Shown piece after piece: positions 27,916 through 40,000 of a DNA stretch of 64,000 nt. The position numbers and the translations under genes were made by a program. The stretch lies in contig CACXPX010000003.1 of the NCBI GenBank assembly GCA_902769705.1, positions 1 through 64,000 on the forward strand, written 5' to 3'. The stretch is from an uncultured Prevotellaceae bacterium. GTDB lineage: Bacteria > Bacteroidota > Bacteroidia > Bacteroidales > Bacteroidaceae. Below the pieces are notes generated by a model that did not search any database, was not told the origin of the DNA, and worked only from the letters and a program-made list of their open reading frames with translations. Every line of letters begins with the position of its first letter. The stretch's first letter is position 1.

Positions 27916-30900
27916 ATGAGAATACTCAGATCTATCATCACCATTTTAGCGTTGATGGCAACAACTGCCATAAGCGCACAGATTACATCGGTTCACGGAA
28001 CTGTAAATGACGACATGGGACCTCTTATGGGCGTCAACGTCTGTGAAATCGACGGTAACGGACGTATCATAGAGCAAACCATCACCGACCTGAACGGTAA
28101 CTTCACGATGAGAGTGAAGAACGAAAAAGACAAGATCCGTTTCAGTTACGTGTCTATGAAAACCATAACACTTCCCATCAACAAGACAACTTACGACATC
28201 ACCATGTCAACAGCTGTCCAAATTGATGAAGTGGTCGTCAAAGCACAAAGACGTGTTACTGGTAATGGCCTCCCCATTCTGGAGCGAGAAATTGCCAACG
28301 CCACTCAGAGTTTCTCGATGAAAGAGGTTGAAGGTCTTTCCTTCACAACCATCGACGAAGCCATTCAAGGACGTATCGCTGGTCTTGACATCATCAGTAA
28401 CTCTGGTGACCTGGGTTCAGGTACTACCATGCGTCTTCGTGGTGCAACGTCACTCTCCACGCTGACAGATGCCAACCCGCTGATTGTTGTCGACGGTAAT
28501 GTTCGTTCGGTAGACCTCAACAACTTCGACCTGAACTCTGCTAACAACGAGAAATTCGCTGAGTTGCTGAACATCAACCCTGAAGACATCGCTGACATCC
28601 GCGTGCTGAAGGATGCTGCCGCAACTGCCATCTATGGTTCACAAGGCGGTAACGGTGTTATCGAGTTGACAACCAAGCGTGGTGCACGAGGAAAACCCAG
28701 ACTCTCTTACTCGTTGAAGTTGACTGGCACTTATCAGCCCAAGGGCTATAAGCTGCTGAACGGTGACGACTACACCATGCTTCTGAAAGAGTCTTACTTC
28801 AATCCTGAGCAGAGTGACGCAGCTTCCAACATTCCCGAATTGAACTACGACCCGTCGTTCTCAGAATACGAGCAATACAACAACAACACCGACTGGCGTG
28901 ACGCTGTCACACAGTGGGGTCTCCGCCAAAACCACTACCTCACCGTAGAAGGTGGTGGTGAGAAAGCACTCTTCCGTATCGGTGCTGGTTACGACCATGA
29001 GACGGGTACTATGATTGAGCAGAAACTGCAACGTTTCTCCACACGTGTCGCACTCGACTATAACATCAGTGAACGTATCCGCGTCAGCACGAACCTCGCA
29101 TTGACTTATACGAAGAACGATCGTAACTCTGACGGTTTGCTTGACATCGCCATGAGAAAGATGCCAAACATGACCATCTACGAGCAGGATCCTGTAACGG
29201 GTGAGAATACATCAGCATACTATACGATGCTGCAAAGCGGAAGCTCGGTGTTCAACAACGACCAGAAAGGTCTGGTGAACCCAGTGGCTAGTGCCAAACT
29301 GGCCAAGAACAAACAGAGTTCTTACGACATGACGCCAGAATTGGTCATCCAGTACCATCTCCTTGGTATGGACAACGACACTTGGCAGTTGAACTGGCGC
29401 GGTTCAGTCTATATGAACGTTAGCAACAACTATTCGAATCGTTATTATCCACAGGAGCTGAAGACCGTTTCATGGGATCAGGGCGTGAATACGACATCTG
29501 ACAACTCTTCAAAGAGTGTGTCGTTCAACACGAAACATACACTGACCTTGATACCGGCGTTCAAGAACAAGAACCACTCCTTCATGATGTTGGGCCGCTT
29601 CGAGTTGACCAGCGGTTCTTCGACGGGCCAGAGCGAAGACAAGAAAGGTGCTCCCTCGGGCATCACCACCACTCAGGGCGGTGGACAAATCAATGGATTG
29701 AGTTCTTCGTTCAGCCAGCATCGCTCGATGTACTACACCGCCTCTGCACACTACGCCTACAAAGGACGCTACATTGCAGACGCATCGTTGCGTGCAGACG
29801 GTACCACAAAGTTTGGCCCGGGCCACCGCTGGGGCTTCTTCCCTTCTGTTTCTCTGAAATGGATTATCAGCGACGAGCCTTGGATGGAATCCACGAAGAA
29901 ATGGCTGTCCATGTTTGCCGTTCGTCCCAGCTGGGGTCGCGTAGGTAACCAGCCTGGTCAGGACTATCTCTATACCTCTAAATATGGTTCTACCGACCGT
30001 TATATCGACATGCAGGCCATGAAGTCGAACAACATCCGCTTGACGAACATGAAATGGCAGATTGTGACGAGCTGGAACGGTGGTATCGATTTAGGCTTCT
30101 TGAACGACCGCCTGACATTAACCATTGAAGGATACCAGCAGACAACAACTGATATGTTGCTGAGCAACTACCGCATTCCTTCAAACTCAGGATTCTCAAA
30201 TGTTGCTTATCGTAACCAAGGTAAGATGAGAAACACAGGTTGGGAGTTCCATATCAACGCAAACCGACTGATTACCGTTGGTAAGAAGTTGTGGATTGAT
30301 ATGAACGCCAACTTCGGTAACAACCGCAACGAGTTGCTTGAGTTGGACGACCTCACACTCGACAACTACAACTCTGTCTTTGGTTTCTCAAATGACGAGA
30401 CATTGCAGCGTGTACAGCTTCACAACCCGCTGGGTGCCATCTACGGCTTCCGTTACAAGGGTGTGTACCAGTACAACTACTCTACTTTCAATCGCATGAC
30501 TCCTGCAGAGCGCGCACAGTTCCTGGCTGAAGGTAAGACGGCTCCTGTAGCCCTGAATGAAGACGGTGGTCTCATCGTCAACGCCAAGGGTGAACCTGTC
30601 CGCATGATGTTCAACTACACGAATGATGCAACAGGCCGTAACTATCGTTTCAATGGTGGTGATGCCATTTATGAGGATATCAACCACGATGGTCAGATCA
30701 ATGCTCTTGATATTGTTTACCTGGGTTCATCACTGCCGAAACTGACTGGTGGATTCGGATTCAACGTCAATTATGGTGACTGGAGATTATCCACACAATT
30801 CACCTATCGTTTCGGAAACAAGATTATCAACAGAGCACGTCTGCACGCAGAAGCAATGATTAATAACGACAATCAGAGCCAAGCCGTGAACTACCGTTGG

Positions 30901-31230
30901 AGAAAAGAGGGTGACATCACATCGATTCCTCGCGCTATGTATGGTAGCAACTCCAACTACAACACTTTGATCAGTGACCGCTTTGTTGAGGACGGTTCAT
31001 ATCTGCGTATGGGTTATATCCAGCTTTCTTATTCTGTCCGCAGGAAATATGCCAAGGCTCTCGGCTTGGACCGCATCAACTTGTATGCGAGCGCCAACAA
31101 CCCATTCGTACTTACGAAGTACTCGGGCGTTGACCCAGACATCGCTGCAGGTGGAAACTCTCCTGCTATAGACAATGCGCAAACGCCACGCTCACGTTCT
31201 TACACTTTAGGTATCACTGTAGGGTTCTAA
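27916..31230 (+). CDS. SusC/RagA-family TonB-dependent transporter
   Basis: A 1104-residue outer-membrane transporter. Signal peptide (about 1-21), a carboxypeptidase-regulatory-like domain (about 24-105), the TonB plug (about 130-245) with the SusC hallmarks PLIVVDGNVR and IADIRVLKDAAATAIYGSQGGNGVIELTTKRG, then a large barrel ending in the terminal Phe (YTLGITVGF). With the SusD-type lipoprotein encoded next it should form a complex that imports oligosaccharides or peptides using TonB energy. The substrate is unknown. The gene sits between a FAS1 lipoprotein gene (3-base gap) and susD (12-base gap). Confidence 0.93.
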   Translation: MRILRSIITILALMATTAISAQITSVHGTVNDDMGPLMGVNVCEIDGNGRIIEQTITDLNGNFTMRVKNEKDKIRFSYVSMKTITLPINKTTYDITMSTAVQIDEVVVKAQRRVTGNGLPILEREIANATQSFSMKEVEGLSFTTIDEAIQGRIAGLDIISNSGDLGSGTTMRLRGATSLSTLTDANPLIVVDGNVRSVDLNNFDLNSANNEKFAELLNINPEDIADIRVLKDAAATAIYGSQGGNGVIELTTKRGARGKPRLSYSLKLTGTYQPKGYKLLNGDDYTMLLKESYFNPEQSDAASNIPELNYDPSFSEYEQYNNNTDWRDAVTQWGLRQNHYLTVEGGGEKALFRIGAGYDHETGTMIEQKLQRFSTRVALDYNISERIRVSTNLALTYTKNDRNSDGLLDIAMRKMPNMTIYEQDPVTGENTSAYYTMLQSGSSVFNNDQKGLVNPVASAKLAKNKQSSYDMTPELVIQYHLLGMDNDTWQLNWRGSVYMNVSNNYSNRYYPQELKTVSWDQGVNTTSDNSSKSVSFNTKHTLTLIPAFKNKNHSFMMLGRFELTSGSSTGQSEDKKGAPSGITTTQGGGQINGLSSSFSQHRSMYYTASAHYAYKGRYIADASLRADGTTKFGPGHRWGFFPSVSLKWIISDEPWMESTKKWLSMFAVRPSWGRVGNQPGQDYLYTSKYGSTDRYIDMQAMKSNNIRLTNMKWQIVTSWNGGIDLGFLNDRLTLTIEGYQQTTTDMLLSNYRIPSNSGFSNVAYRNQGKMRNTGWEFHINANRLITVGKKLWIDMNANFGNNRNELLELDDLTLDNYNSVFGFSNDETLQRVQLHNPLGAIYGFRYKGVYQYNYSTFNRMTPAERAQFLAEGKTAPVALNEDGGLIVNAKGEPVRMMFNYTNDATGRNYRFNGGDAIYEDINHDGQINALDIVYLGSSLPKLTGGFGFNVNYGDWRLSTQFTYRFGNKIINRARLHAEAMINNDNQSQAVNYRWRKEGDITSIPRAMYGSNSNYNTLISDRFVEDGSYLRMGYIQLSYSVRRKYAKALGLDRINLYASANNPFVLTKYSGVDPDIAAGGNSPAIDNAQTPRSRSYTLGITVGF

Positions 31231-31242
31231 AAAGATACGAAT

Positions 31243-33045
31243 ATGAAAAGAATACATTATTATATAGTATGCGCTATCTGCGCAATTTGCGGTCTCTCTT
31301 CCTGCTCTGATTTCTTGGAGATTGAGCCTCAAAACGAAATTATCCTGGAGAAATTCTGGAATGAGAAGGCCGACGTTGACGCCATCGTTGCAGGCTGCTA
31401 TTCTGGTCTGCAATCTGAAGCTGTCATTAAGCGAATGATGGTATGGGGTGAGTTCCGTAGCGACAATATCGGTCCAGGAAATAATGTCACATCCGATGGA
31501 AGTCTTGAAAAGATTCTCAAGGAGAACATCGATGCTAAGAACACTTATACGGATTGGTCTGGTTTCTATCAGGTCATCAATCGTTGCAACACAGTGATTA
31601 AATATGCTCCAGGTGTAGCTGCCGAAGACCCTGCATATACCGAAAGTGAGCTGCAGGCAAATATCGCCGAAATGGTAGGACTCCGCAGTCTCTGCTACTT
31701 CTATCTGATTCGTGCCTTCCGTGATGTCCCCTACTCTACTATGGCCTTTACGGATGACGACCAGACAATGGATCTGCCTGCCACCAAGTTCGATGCAGTC
31801 TTAGACTCACTCATCAATGATTTGGAGAGCGTGAAAGGCTTTGCAGTGAAACGTTATCCTGTGACCAAGCCTCTGTATCAGACGGGACGTGTCACACAAG
31901 ACTTCATCCACGCTTTGCTTTGCGAACTCTATCTCTGGAAGAAGGACTACCAGAACTGTATCCGCTATGCAGACCTGGTAATTGATTCCAAGAAGTTGAT
32001 TGCAGAAGAGAATCGTAAGCAACAAAAATCGTCTACCATTATTCAGAACAATGACATTGTTGAGAAGTTCAATGGTTTTCCACTGGTAAGCAATTCGACA
32101 TCAAGTGGTTATTATGGCGATGCATACGAAATTCTATTTGGTAGAGACAGAACTAATCAAGATGAGGTTAACCAAGAGATTATCTTCCAGTTGATATTCG
32201 ATGATAACACTGGAGATGCAGGCGGTGGTATAGCTAACGGTGCCGTTAACTCCTTCTACGGCAATTCCTCAGCTTCCGTTGGATTGGTTGCTCCGTCGGA
32301 TTACATCTATTCTCAGATTGAAAGTACTGGACAGGACCGCAAGGTTTATGCATATCGCAATAAGATGTTGGATTCCCGCATTTACACAAATTGTGTATAC
32401 AATGGAAGTTCAACCAGCAGCAGCAACAATGCTATTCACAAGTTTACGACGAGCTCGATTAACATCGAAGCTGCAGCCGGCGCCACTCCAGCAGCAACCT
32501 ACAGTTCACGCTATACGCAGAACCGTAACGGATCCAACTGGATTATCTATCGCTTAACTGACATTATGCTGCTCAAGGCTGAGGCTTTGACACAATTGAT
32601 TAGCGATGGAGCCGATGACGCAGAACCCAGCGAAAACACAAAGGCTATTCTTGACAGAGCCTTTACCCTTGTCAATGCGGTCAACAAACGGTCTCTCTGC
32701 CAGAGTCAGCTTGCTGACACACTCCGCAGAAGCGACTATAGCAACAAGGGCGATATGGAAGCCTTGGTTCTTCAGGAGCGCCAACGCGAACTGATGTTCG
32801 AAGGCAAACGCTGGTTCGACCTCGTCCGCCTCTCTCAACGTACAGGCAACACCCAGACCCTAGTTGCAGCTGCTTTGCAGAAAGCCACAACTGGTGCTGG
32901 ACTGATTAGCAATCATCTGGCCAAAATGGATGCCATCTATTGGCCATACAACCTAGACGAGATGAAGGTCAACTTGAATCTTGTGCAGAATCCTGCTTTC
33001 GGCAGTGGCGAAGACGAGAGTTACCAAAAGACAACTAAAAAATAA
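31243..33045 (+). CDS. SusD/RagB-family lipoprotein
   Basis: A 600-residue surface lipoprotein with a lipobox ending in GLSS-C21 and the SusD start SDFLEIEPQNEI. TPR-like helices follow (NRCNTVIKYA, LRSLCYFYLIRAFRDVPYST), and the C-terminal part has YRLTDIMLLKAEAL and the RQRELMFEGKRWFDLVRL motif that is diagnostic for the family. It acts as the lid and substrate-binding partner of the SusC transporter just upstream. The gap to the next FAS1 gene is 8 bases. Confidence 0.93.
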   Translation: MKRIHYYIVCAICAICGLSSCSDFLEIEPQNEIILEKFWNEKADVDAIVAGCYSGLQSEAVIKRMMVWGEFRSDNIGPGNNVTSDGSLEKILKENIDAKNTYTDWSGFYQVINRCNTVIKYAPGVAAEDPAYTESELQANIAEMVGLRSLCYFYLIRAFRDVPYSTMAFTDDDQTMDLPATKFDAVLDSLINDLESVKGFAVKRYPVTKPLYQTGRVTQDFIHALLCELYLWKKDYQNCIRYADLVIDSKKLIAEENRKQQKSSTIIQNNDIVEKFNGFPLVSNSTSSGYYGDAYEILFGRDRTNQDEVNQEIIFQLIFDDNTGDAGGGIANGAVNSFYGNSSASVGLVAPSDYIYSQIESTGQDRKVYAYRNKMLDSRIYTNCVYNGSSTSSSNNAIHKFTTSSINIEAAAGATPAATYSSRYTQNRNGSNWIIYRLTDIMLLKAEALTQLISDGADDAEPSENTKAILDRAFTLVNAVNKRSLCQSQLADTLRRSDYSNKGDMEALVLQERQRELMFEGKRWFDLVRLSQRTGNTQTLVAAALQKATTGAGLISNHLAKMDAIYWPYNLDEMKVNLNLVQNPAFGSGEDESYQKTTKK

Positions 33046-33053
33046 AGAACGAT

Positions 33054-35129
33054 ATGAGACTTAAGAATATATATAAAGGATTCGTGGGAACGCTGCTTGT
33101 CATGCTTACTCCCACGCTGATGCTGACCAGTTGTTCCGATGAGCCAGACAGTCAGTACTTCTACACCTTCACGGGTGAGATGATGAGCGACTGGCTGAAA
33201 AGTTCGGAGCGTCCGCAGTACAGTGAATTTGCAGAAATCGTAGAAAGAGCTGGCTTAATGGACCTGCTTTCCACCTACGGACACTATACTTGCTTTGCTC
33301 CATCAAACGAAGCTGTTGACAAATTCTTAAAGGGTCGTGGCCTCAGCAGCGTCTCCCAGTTGAGTGACGCCGACTGCGATACCATTGCACGTACACACCT
33401 GGTGTCTTATATGTACACCACCTATGACATGATTGGTCACAAACTGCCTACGGTGAACATGTTGAACCGTTATTTGGCAACCGAACCTGGTTTCGACAAC
33501 GACAGTAACGCTGTTATCTTCTTGGAAAAACAGGCACATATCTACTTTGACCTGAAGGACGACTCGGTTGAGAATGGTATTGTGCAGCCCATTGACATGG
33601 TGATTGAGAAGTCGAACAGCTATATCACTGACTTGATGCGCGAGAATCCCAAGATCAGTACCTTCTACAATGCTTTGAAGGCTACTGGTGTCATCAACGA
33701 CGTGATGCTGGTTGAAGATGAAAACTATAATCCTAAGGATCACGAACCGTATTACATGACCTCTGGTGATGCTGAATCAGATAAGAGAAGGTATGATGCA
33801 CCTGACACCAAGAAATACGGTTACACGTTCTTCATTGAGCCCGACGAATTGTTGGAGTCTAAGTACGGCATCAAGAAGGGTGACCTTCGCGCTCTTTACG
33901 ATTTGGCTTGCGAAATCTACGACCAGGTTTATCCTCAGGACGTGAATGCACCCGGCCACAGTTTTGAGAACCTCACAGACAGTGTCAATCCTCTGCACCG
34001 CTTTGTCCAGTACCACATTCTGAACATGATTGCTGCTGGTGCTGATGACCTCACTCCCCAGGAGATTCCTAACAAGCCTCCCTTTGATGGTGCTATTGGT
34101 ATTGATGAGACTCTTGTCAATCCCTGCGACTGGCATTACACCCTTCTACCTCACACAATGATTAAGGTGGACAAGGTTACTGTCAGCAAATACTTGGGCG
34201 GATGCAAGAAAGGCCAGCGCTACATCAACAGACGTTACGATGCCAAGTATAATTTCATTGGACAGCGTATCGAGCCTAATGATGATGAGTACGATCACGA
34301 TGGTATCAACGGCCACTACTTCTATGTTGACGACATCGTAGCCTTCACCAAGAATGTCCAGGACATTATCCACAATGTGCGTATCCGCATGGACTTCAAC
34401 ACCGTTTTCCCAGAGTTCATCACCAACGGTCTGCGCATCTTAGGTGATCCCTTCCAGCAGAGGAGCACTGAAGACAAATACGGTCGTAACTGGTATTTCC
34501 CCGATGGTTATCTCGACGGTGTAACATCCACCAACTGTAAATTAACTTGGAGAAGACCTATTAGCTGGGCTGATATTTACATGTGGGATGAGTTCAACCT
34601 CACAGGAAACTACGACATCACATTCCGCCTGCCGCCAGTACCATTTGACGGTGAGTGGCAAGTACGTCTTGGCTACACACAACAGAACAGCCGTGGTGTT
34701 GCACAAATCTATATCGACAACATACCACAAGGTATTCCTCTGGATATGACCATCAAGCTGGACGATGACTACTACATCGGTGAAGATTTCATTGATAACA
34801 TCGATGATTACGACAACATGGCTCCTGAGGAAAAAGCCGAGTATTACAAGAGCTTGAAGAACCTCGGTGTTTATCCTCACCCACGCTCTTTGTTCTGCGA
34901 CAATGGCGGACAGGGTAGCAAGGCCTACAACATCACGTATAATATCGGTATACGTCGTATCATCAGCCAGTCGTATCTTGATTCTACCAAAGACCATTAC
35001 ATGAGAATCAGGGTGGCCTCCGATGGTAAGCAAGGTAATAACAACGAGTTTGCACTCGACTTCCTGGAGCTGGTACCAAAGAGCGTCTATGGCGCTGACG
35101 GTGAAGGCGAAATGGAGGACGACCTCTAA
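33054..35129 (+). CDS. Fasciclin-domain lipoprotein
   Basis: A 691-residue lipoprotein; the signal ends in MLTS-C27. A FAS1 domain is seen at about 50-200 (YGHYTCFAPSNEAVDKFL), a second at about 205-400 (FYNALKATGVINDVM and YTFFIEPDELL), and the C-terminal half (about 440-690) is a beta-rich region without a recognised family, containing YDITFRLPPVPFDGEWQVRLGY, which looks like a jelly-roll edge. It is the third type of surface protein in this operon and follows the first SusC-SusD pair. Role probably ligand binding at the cell surface, inferred from context. Confidence 0.72.
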   Translation: MRLKNIYKGFVGTLLVMLTPTLMLTSCSDEPDSQYFYTFTGEMMSDWLKSSERPQYSEFAEIVERAGLMDLLSTYGHYTCFAPSNEAVDKFLKGRGLSSVSQLSDADCDTIARTHLVSYMYTTYDMIGHKLPTVNMLNRYLATEPGFDNDSNAVIFLEKQAHIYFDLKDDSVENGIVQPIDMVIEKSNSYITDLMRENPKISTFYNALKATGVINDVMLVEDENYNPKDHEPYYMTSGDAESDKRRYDAPDTKKYGYTFFIEPDELLESKYGIKKGDLRALYDLACEIYDQVYPQDVNAPGHSFENLTDSVNPLHRFVQYHILNMIAAGADDLTPQEIPNKPPFDGAIGIDETLVNPCDWHYTLLPHTMIKVDKVTVSKYLGGCKKGQRYINRRYDAKYNFIGQRIEPNDDEYDHDGINGHYFYVDDIVAFTKNVQDIIHNVRIRMDFNTVFPEFITNGLRILGDPFQQRSTEDKYGRNWYFPDGYLDGVTSTNCKLTWRRPISWADIYMWDEFNLTGNYDITFRLPPVPFDGEWQVRLGYTQQNSRGVAQIYIDNIPQGIPLDMTIKLDDDYYIGEDFIDNIDDYDNMAPEEKAEYYKSLKNLGVYPHPRSLFCDNGGQGSKAYNITYNIGIRRIISQSYLDSTKDHYMRIRVASDGKQGNNNEFALDFLELVPKSVYGADGEGEMEDDL

Positions 35130-35153
35130 TTAATTGAAAATTCATAATTGACA

Positions 35154-36971
35154 ATGATGAAAAGATATAGTATATATAATAAGGTGTTAGGGCTGGCACT
35201 TGCCGCCCTCACCTTCACGGCCTGTACTGACACATGGGATGACCACTACTCCACCGAAGGTGAAGGTATGAACGATGCTTCGCTTTGGCAGGCCATCACA
35301 CAAAACAGCAACCTCAGCAACTTCGCCAAGGTTGTGCAGGCCTGTGGCTATGACAAAGCTCTGAACAGCAGCCAGGTGTTCACAGTTTTCGCACCCACAA
35401 ATGACAATTTCTCTGCTCAGGAAGCCGATGAGCTCATCGCCGCCTATAACGCAGAAAAGGGAAAGGTGAATGAGGACGACAACACGATTATCAAAGAGTT
35501 TATACAGAACCACATTGCAATGTATAACCACTCTTTAACAGATAATAGCAACGACTCTCTGGTGATGATGAACGGTAAATATGCCAAGTTGGCTCCTGGA
35601 ACTTTCAGCGGCAGTAAAATGCTGACAACCAACCAGCATTACAGCAATGGTATTCTCTTCACCATCGACGGAAAAGCAAAGTACTTCCCCAATGTGTTTG
35701 AGTATCTTCGCAAAGATGCCGACCTCGACAGCGTGAGAAGCTTCTTCTATAACCCACGCTTTTACAGGAGAGAGTTCATTCCCGAAAGAAGTGTCGCTGG
35801 TGGTCTGATTGATGGTAAAACTTTCTATCTCGACTCTGTATTTGTACAGCAGAACGACCTGTTCGACTACAACTTCTTGGAAGCTGAATTGAACGATGAG
35901 GACAGTACTTACTGGATGGTTGCTCCGACAAATAAGGAGTGGCAAAGACTCATTGAGGAGTATCAGCCCTATTTCAATTACGACGACCAAGTAAGATTCC
36001 GCGACTCACTGGCTTACACCAATGCACGTTTGGCTATCATGGCTGGTACCACCTTCAGCCGCACGTTGAACACCGACGCTCATCTGACGGACTCAGCCCT
36101 CTCGACTATTGCCATTGAGAGATATGAGAGCAGAAAGTACAATTGGGGTGACAACAACCTCCACTATTACCAGTTTGGCGGTCGTTCCAACGTGAACACC
36201 CAAAAGCCTTACGGTAGTGAAGGTATATTCAACGGAACAGATAACATTGAGTGTTCGAACGGCCAAGTCATGAAAACTGACAATTGGAAAATCAACAAGT
36301 TAAACACGTTCTATCAGTGGATTATCATCGAAGCTGAAGAGCAAGGAGTCATCCAAGAAGTCAGTAAAGCCGAGAACACTCTCACCAAAGAAATGGAGCC
36401 GACCATCTCTCCTGTCACACGCAGAATCATGAACAACAACCGATTCTACGGTAAGGTATGGAACGATGCTTTCGTTGAGTTTGAACAGAACAAGCAGACT
36501 CTTAACCACACCGTTCTCTTCAACATCAGAAACGTGCTTTCCAATATTGGATACGACATCTATCTCGTAACAGCTCCTGCCTTGGCTAACGATAGTAACG
36601 CTACAGAAGTCCAGCGTCTGCCAATGAAACTGAAGTGTTCCATCAATTACCACAATCAAGAGGGTGAATCACAAAAGGAACTGCTCCAGAACAACATTAT
36701 CACGACTCCAGACGAGATTAACTATTTGTTGCTTGCAGAAGACTATAAGTTCCCATGCGGCACATTTGGGCTGACTGAGGCTGAGCCACAAATCAGCTTG
36801 TTGGTAGAAACCAACGTTACTCCTAGAGAGCAGAGTATCAAGAAATATACTCGTACGATGATGATTGACTGTATCATGCTTGTCCCCCACGGCATCTCTA
36901 TTGTCGATGAGGAAAGATTCACAGTCAGTCCTCATGGCGATGGTGATACCTATTACTGGTTGAAGAAGTAA
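35154..36971 (+). CDS. Fasciclin-domain lipoprotein
   Basis: A 605-residue lipoprotein with a lipobox ending in TFTA-C24. Start: two adjacent ATGs (35154, 35157); the frame is open upstream only through a TTG. FAS1 domains appear at about 40-200 (VFTVFAPTNDNFSAQEADELIAAYN) and about 230-420 (STYWMVAPTNKEWQRLIEEY); the remaining 180 residues are beta-rich with KYTRTMMIDCIMLVPHG near the end. It is related in layout to the previous gene, suggesting gene duplication inside the operon. It precedes the second SusC-SusD pair by 31 bases. Confidence 0.72.
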   Translation: MMKRYSIYNKVLGLALAALTFTACTDTWDDHYSTEGEGMNDASLWQAITQNSNLSNFAKVVQACGYDKALNSSQVFTVFAPTNDNFSAQEADELIAAYNAEKGKVNEDDNTIIKEFIQNHIAMYNHSLTDNSNDSLVMMNGKYAKLAPGTFSGSKMLTTNQHYSNGILFTIDGKAKYFPNVFEYLRKDADLDSVRSFFYNPRFYRREFIPERSVAGGLIDGKTFYLDSVFVQQNDLFDYNFLEAELNDEDSTYWMVAPTNKEWQRLIEEYQPYFNYDDQVRFRDSLAYTNARLAIMAGTTFSRTLNTDAHLTDSALSTIAIERYESRKYNWGDNNLHYYQFGGRSNVNTQKPYGSEGIFNGTDNIECSNGQVMKTDNWKINKLNTFYQWIIIEAEEQGVIQEVSKAENTLTKEMEPTISPVTRRIMNNNRFYGKVWNDAFVEFEQNKQTLNHTVLFNIRNVLSNIGYDIYLVTAPALANDSNATEVQRLPMKLKCSINYHNQEGESQKELLQNNIITTPDEINYLLLAEDYKFPCGTFGLTEAEPQISLLVETNVTPREQSIKKYTRTMMIDCIMLVPHGISIVDEERFTVSPHGDGDTYYWLKK

Positions 36972-37002
36972 GGATTTAGTTATAAATAAGAACTATAAGA
37001 AT

Positions 37003-40000
37003 ATGAAGAAATATATAATATTTGGACTAACACTGCTGATGGCCTTTCCTTTAAGTGTTGTGGCCCAGGACGAGGATACCGAGGAAGAAAGCCTCATTGA
37101 AACCCTTGCCCGCAAACTGACACCTAAGCAAAAGCAGTATCCTACGAGAGAAATACGCGGACGCGTCGTCAATGCCACTACGGGGCAACCTATTGCAGGA
37201 ACAATTGTCAGTGCTGATAACATTGAGGGTTACAGTACACTGACAAGGGAAGATGGTACGTTCAGCTTAAAGGTACCGACGTTCACGACATCGGTATACA
37301 TCAATATGCCAGATTTCAACCCTGCACGTCTGGGTCTGCAAGCTACTGAGATACAGCAAGAGGTGAAACTCTATCCACAGACTTTCTCAAAAGACTACGA
37401 GAAGCAGATCAATGTGCGTAACGACTATTCAGCCGATGATTTCGCTTACACCAACTCTGTCAACATCAAGGATGAGGTTCAGAAGCAACTTGGCGCTCAG
37501 GTTTACACCATTGCAAGAAATGGTACTCCTGGTATCGGCAATGTGATGTTCGTACAAGGTTTGAACTCACTGAATGTCAATGCACAGCCTCTGATTGTTG
37601 TTGATGATGTCATCATCGACCAGCAGTACGGACGCACCATGCTTCATGATGGATTCTTCAACGATGTGCTGTCAACCATCAATCCTAATGACATCGACAA
37701 GGTGACTGTCATGCGAAATGGAACAGCCCTCTACGGTGCCAAGGGTGCCAATGGCGTCATTCTGATCCAGACACGCCGCAGCAAATCAATGGCTACCCGT
37801 ATTACGGCTAACGTTTCTGCAGGAGTGGTCTTTGAACCGAAGTTCATCTCTGTTATGGATGCAGAACAATACAGAAGTTACGCTTCCGAGTTGCTGAAAA
37901 CAACCAATACTCGTAACCGCACCTTCAAGTTCCTGAAAGAAGATCCTGAGTACTACTATTACACCCAGTACCACCAGCAAACCGACTGGAAGGACTACGT
38001 GTATCATACAGCCATGACTCAGAATTATGGCATTAACATTGAAGGTGGTGATAACGTAGCCGACTATAACCTTTCTGTAGGTTATGTAAATCAGCAGAGC
38101 ACACTGAAATACAATGGCATGGGCAGATTGAACATCCGTTTCAACACCGACATCTCACTCAGTGAGCGCTTTGGTATCCGCTTCGACGCCTCTTTCGGCA
38201 ATATCACCCGTAACATCCGTAACGACGGTGCACCTGCAGGATATGACGAAGGCACTCCCACCGCCCCTGGATTCCTAGCTTATGTCAAGAGCCCGTTCTT
38301 GAGCCCTTATAGCTATGGACGCGGAAGACTCTCTGAAACCCACTTCGACATCGACGAAGAATCGTACCTTTCGGAGGCATTGGCCAATTATAAGAACTAT
38401 AACTGGCAGTTAGGAAACCCCGCAGCTATCAACGAGTATGGTGAGGCTGAGAATAAGAACCGCTTCGAAAACTCAATGCTGAACCTGACAGTGACTCCCA
38501 AATATCGTTTCAGCCGTAACCTGACGCTTTCCGAGCACTTCAGCTACAATTTGGTTAACACCAACGAGACCTTCTATATTCCTGTCAACGGAACACCGAG
38601 CTATTATGTAAGCAGTATTGGTGCATATATGCAGAATGAAGTGCGCTCGCTGGCTTCCAAGCAGAACTCCGTGTTGAGTGACACCCGCTTGGATTGGAGC
38701 AACCGTTACAACGCTCATTTCATCCATCTCTTCGGTGGCGCCCGCATCAACTGGGAAAGCTATTCGATGACCTCACTATTAGGATACAACACAGGTAACG
38801 ACAAACAGCCGTTCTTGAAAAAGGAATTGGCTAACACCAACGACTTCGGCACCAGCGACAACTGGAACTCATTGGCATGGTATGCACAGGCCGAATATGA
38901 CTTCTTAGGCCGTTACTTCTTGCAGGCTAACCTGACTGTTGAAGGTTCATCCCGTTTCGGTAGCGATGGCGGTAACATCCGTATGTTTGATGCAGCATGG
39001 GGTGTCTTCCCAAGCGTACAGGCATCATGGGTTATCACCAACGAGCCTTGGATGGCAAAGATCAAGCCCATCAATTATTTGCGTCTGACCGCAGGATTCG
39101 ATGTCAGTGGTAACGACGATATCGACTACTATGCTGCTCGCAGCTATTTCAGCGCATCACAATTCTTGAACACCATCGCAGGTCTGTCCTTCGACGGTAT
39201 CGGTAACACGAAGATCCAGTGGGAGACCACTCGCCGCTTCAATGTCGGTTTGGAGTCAAACCTCTTCGACAACCGCGTGAGCCTCAGCATGAACTACTTC
39301 CGTTCTAACACGGATAACCTGCTGACCCGCCAGTCGTTGGGTTATCTTAGCGGACTTAAAGAAAACTGGACTAACGATGGTAAGCTGAAGAACCAAGGTT
39401 TCGATGTCACTGCAGCCGTCAAGGTTCTTGCTCTGAAGAACTTGCAATGGGAAGTTGGTGCCAGTGTTGGTCACTACAAGAACGAAATCACCCAACTGCC
39501 TGCTGGTCAGAACTTCATCGACAACGAAATCTACGGTGCCACCATCCGTACACAAGTCGGACAGAGCGCCAACCAGTTCTATGGTTACAAGACTCTCGGT
39601 GTCTTCTCGTCAGCTGCTGAAGCAGATGCTGCAGGTCTCTTCATCCTTGGAGAGAACGGTATCGACCGCACCTATTACAAAGCTGGTGACATGCACTTTG
39701 CCGACCTGAACGGTGACCACCAAATTACAGAGGCCGACCGTTTGTTTATCGGTGACCCCAACCCGGACATCTATGGTAACATCTTCACGGGTATCACCTA
39801 CAAGCACCTCAAGCTTGACTTGCGGTTCAACTACTCTTTGGGTAACGATGTCTACAACTACCAACGTTCGCAATTGGAGGGCGGAAGCCGCTTCATGAAC
39901 CAGTCTACAACAATGGTTCGCCGTTGGCAGGTTGAAGGACAGCATACCGATGTGCCCCAAATCACCTTCCAGGATCCTCTCGGAAACTCACGTTTCAGCG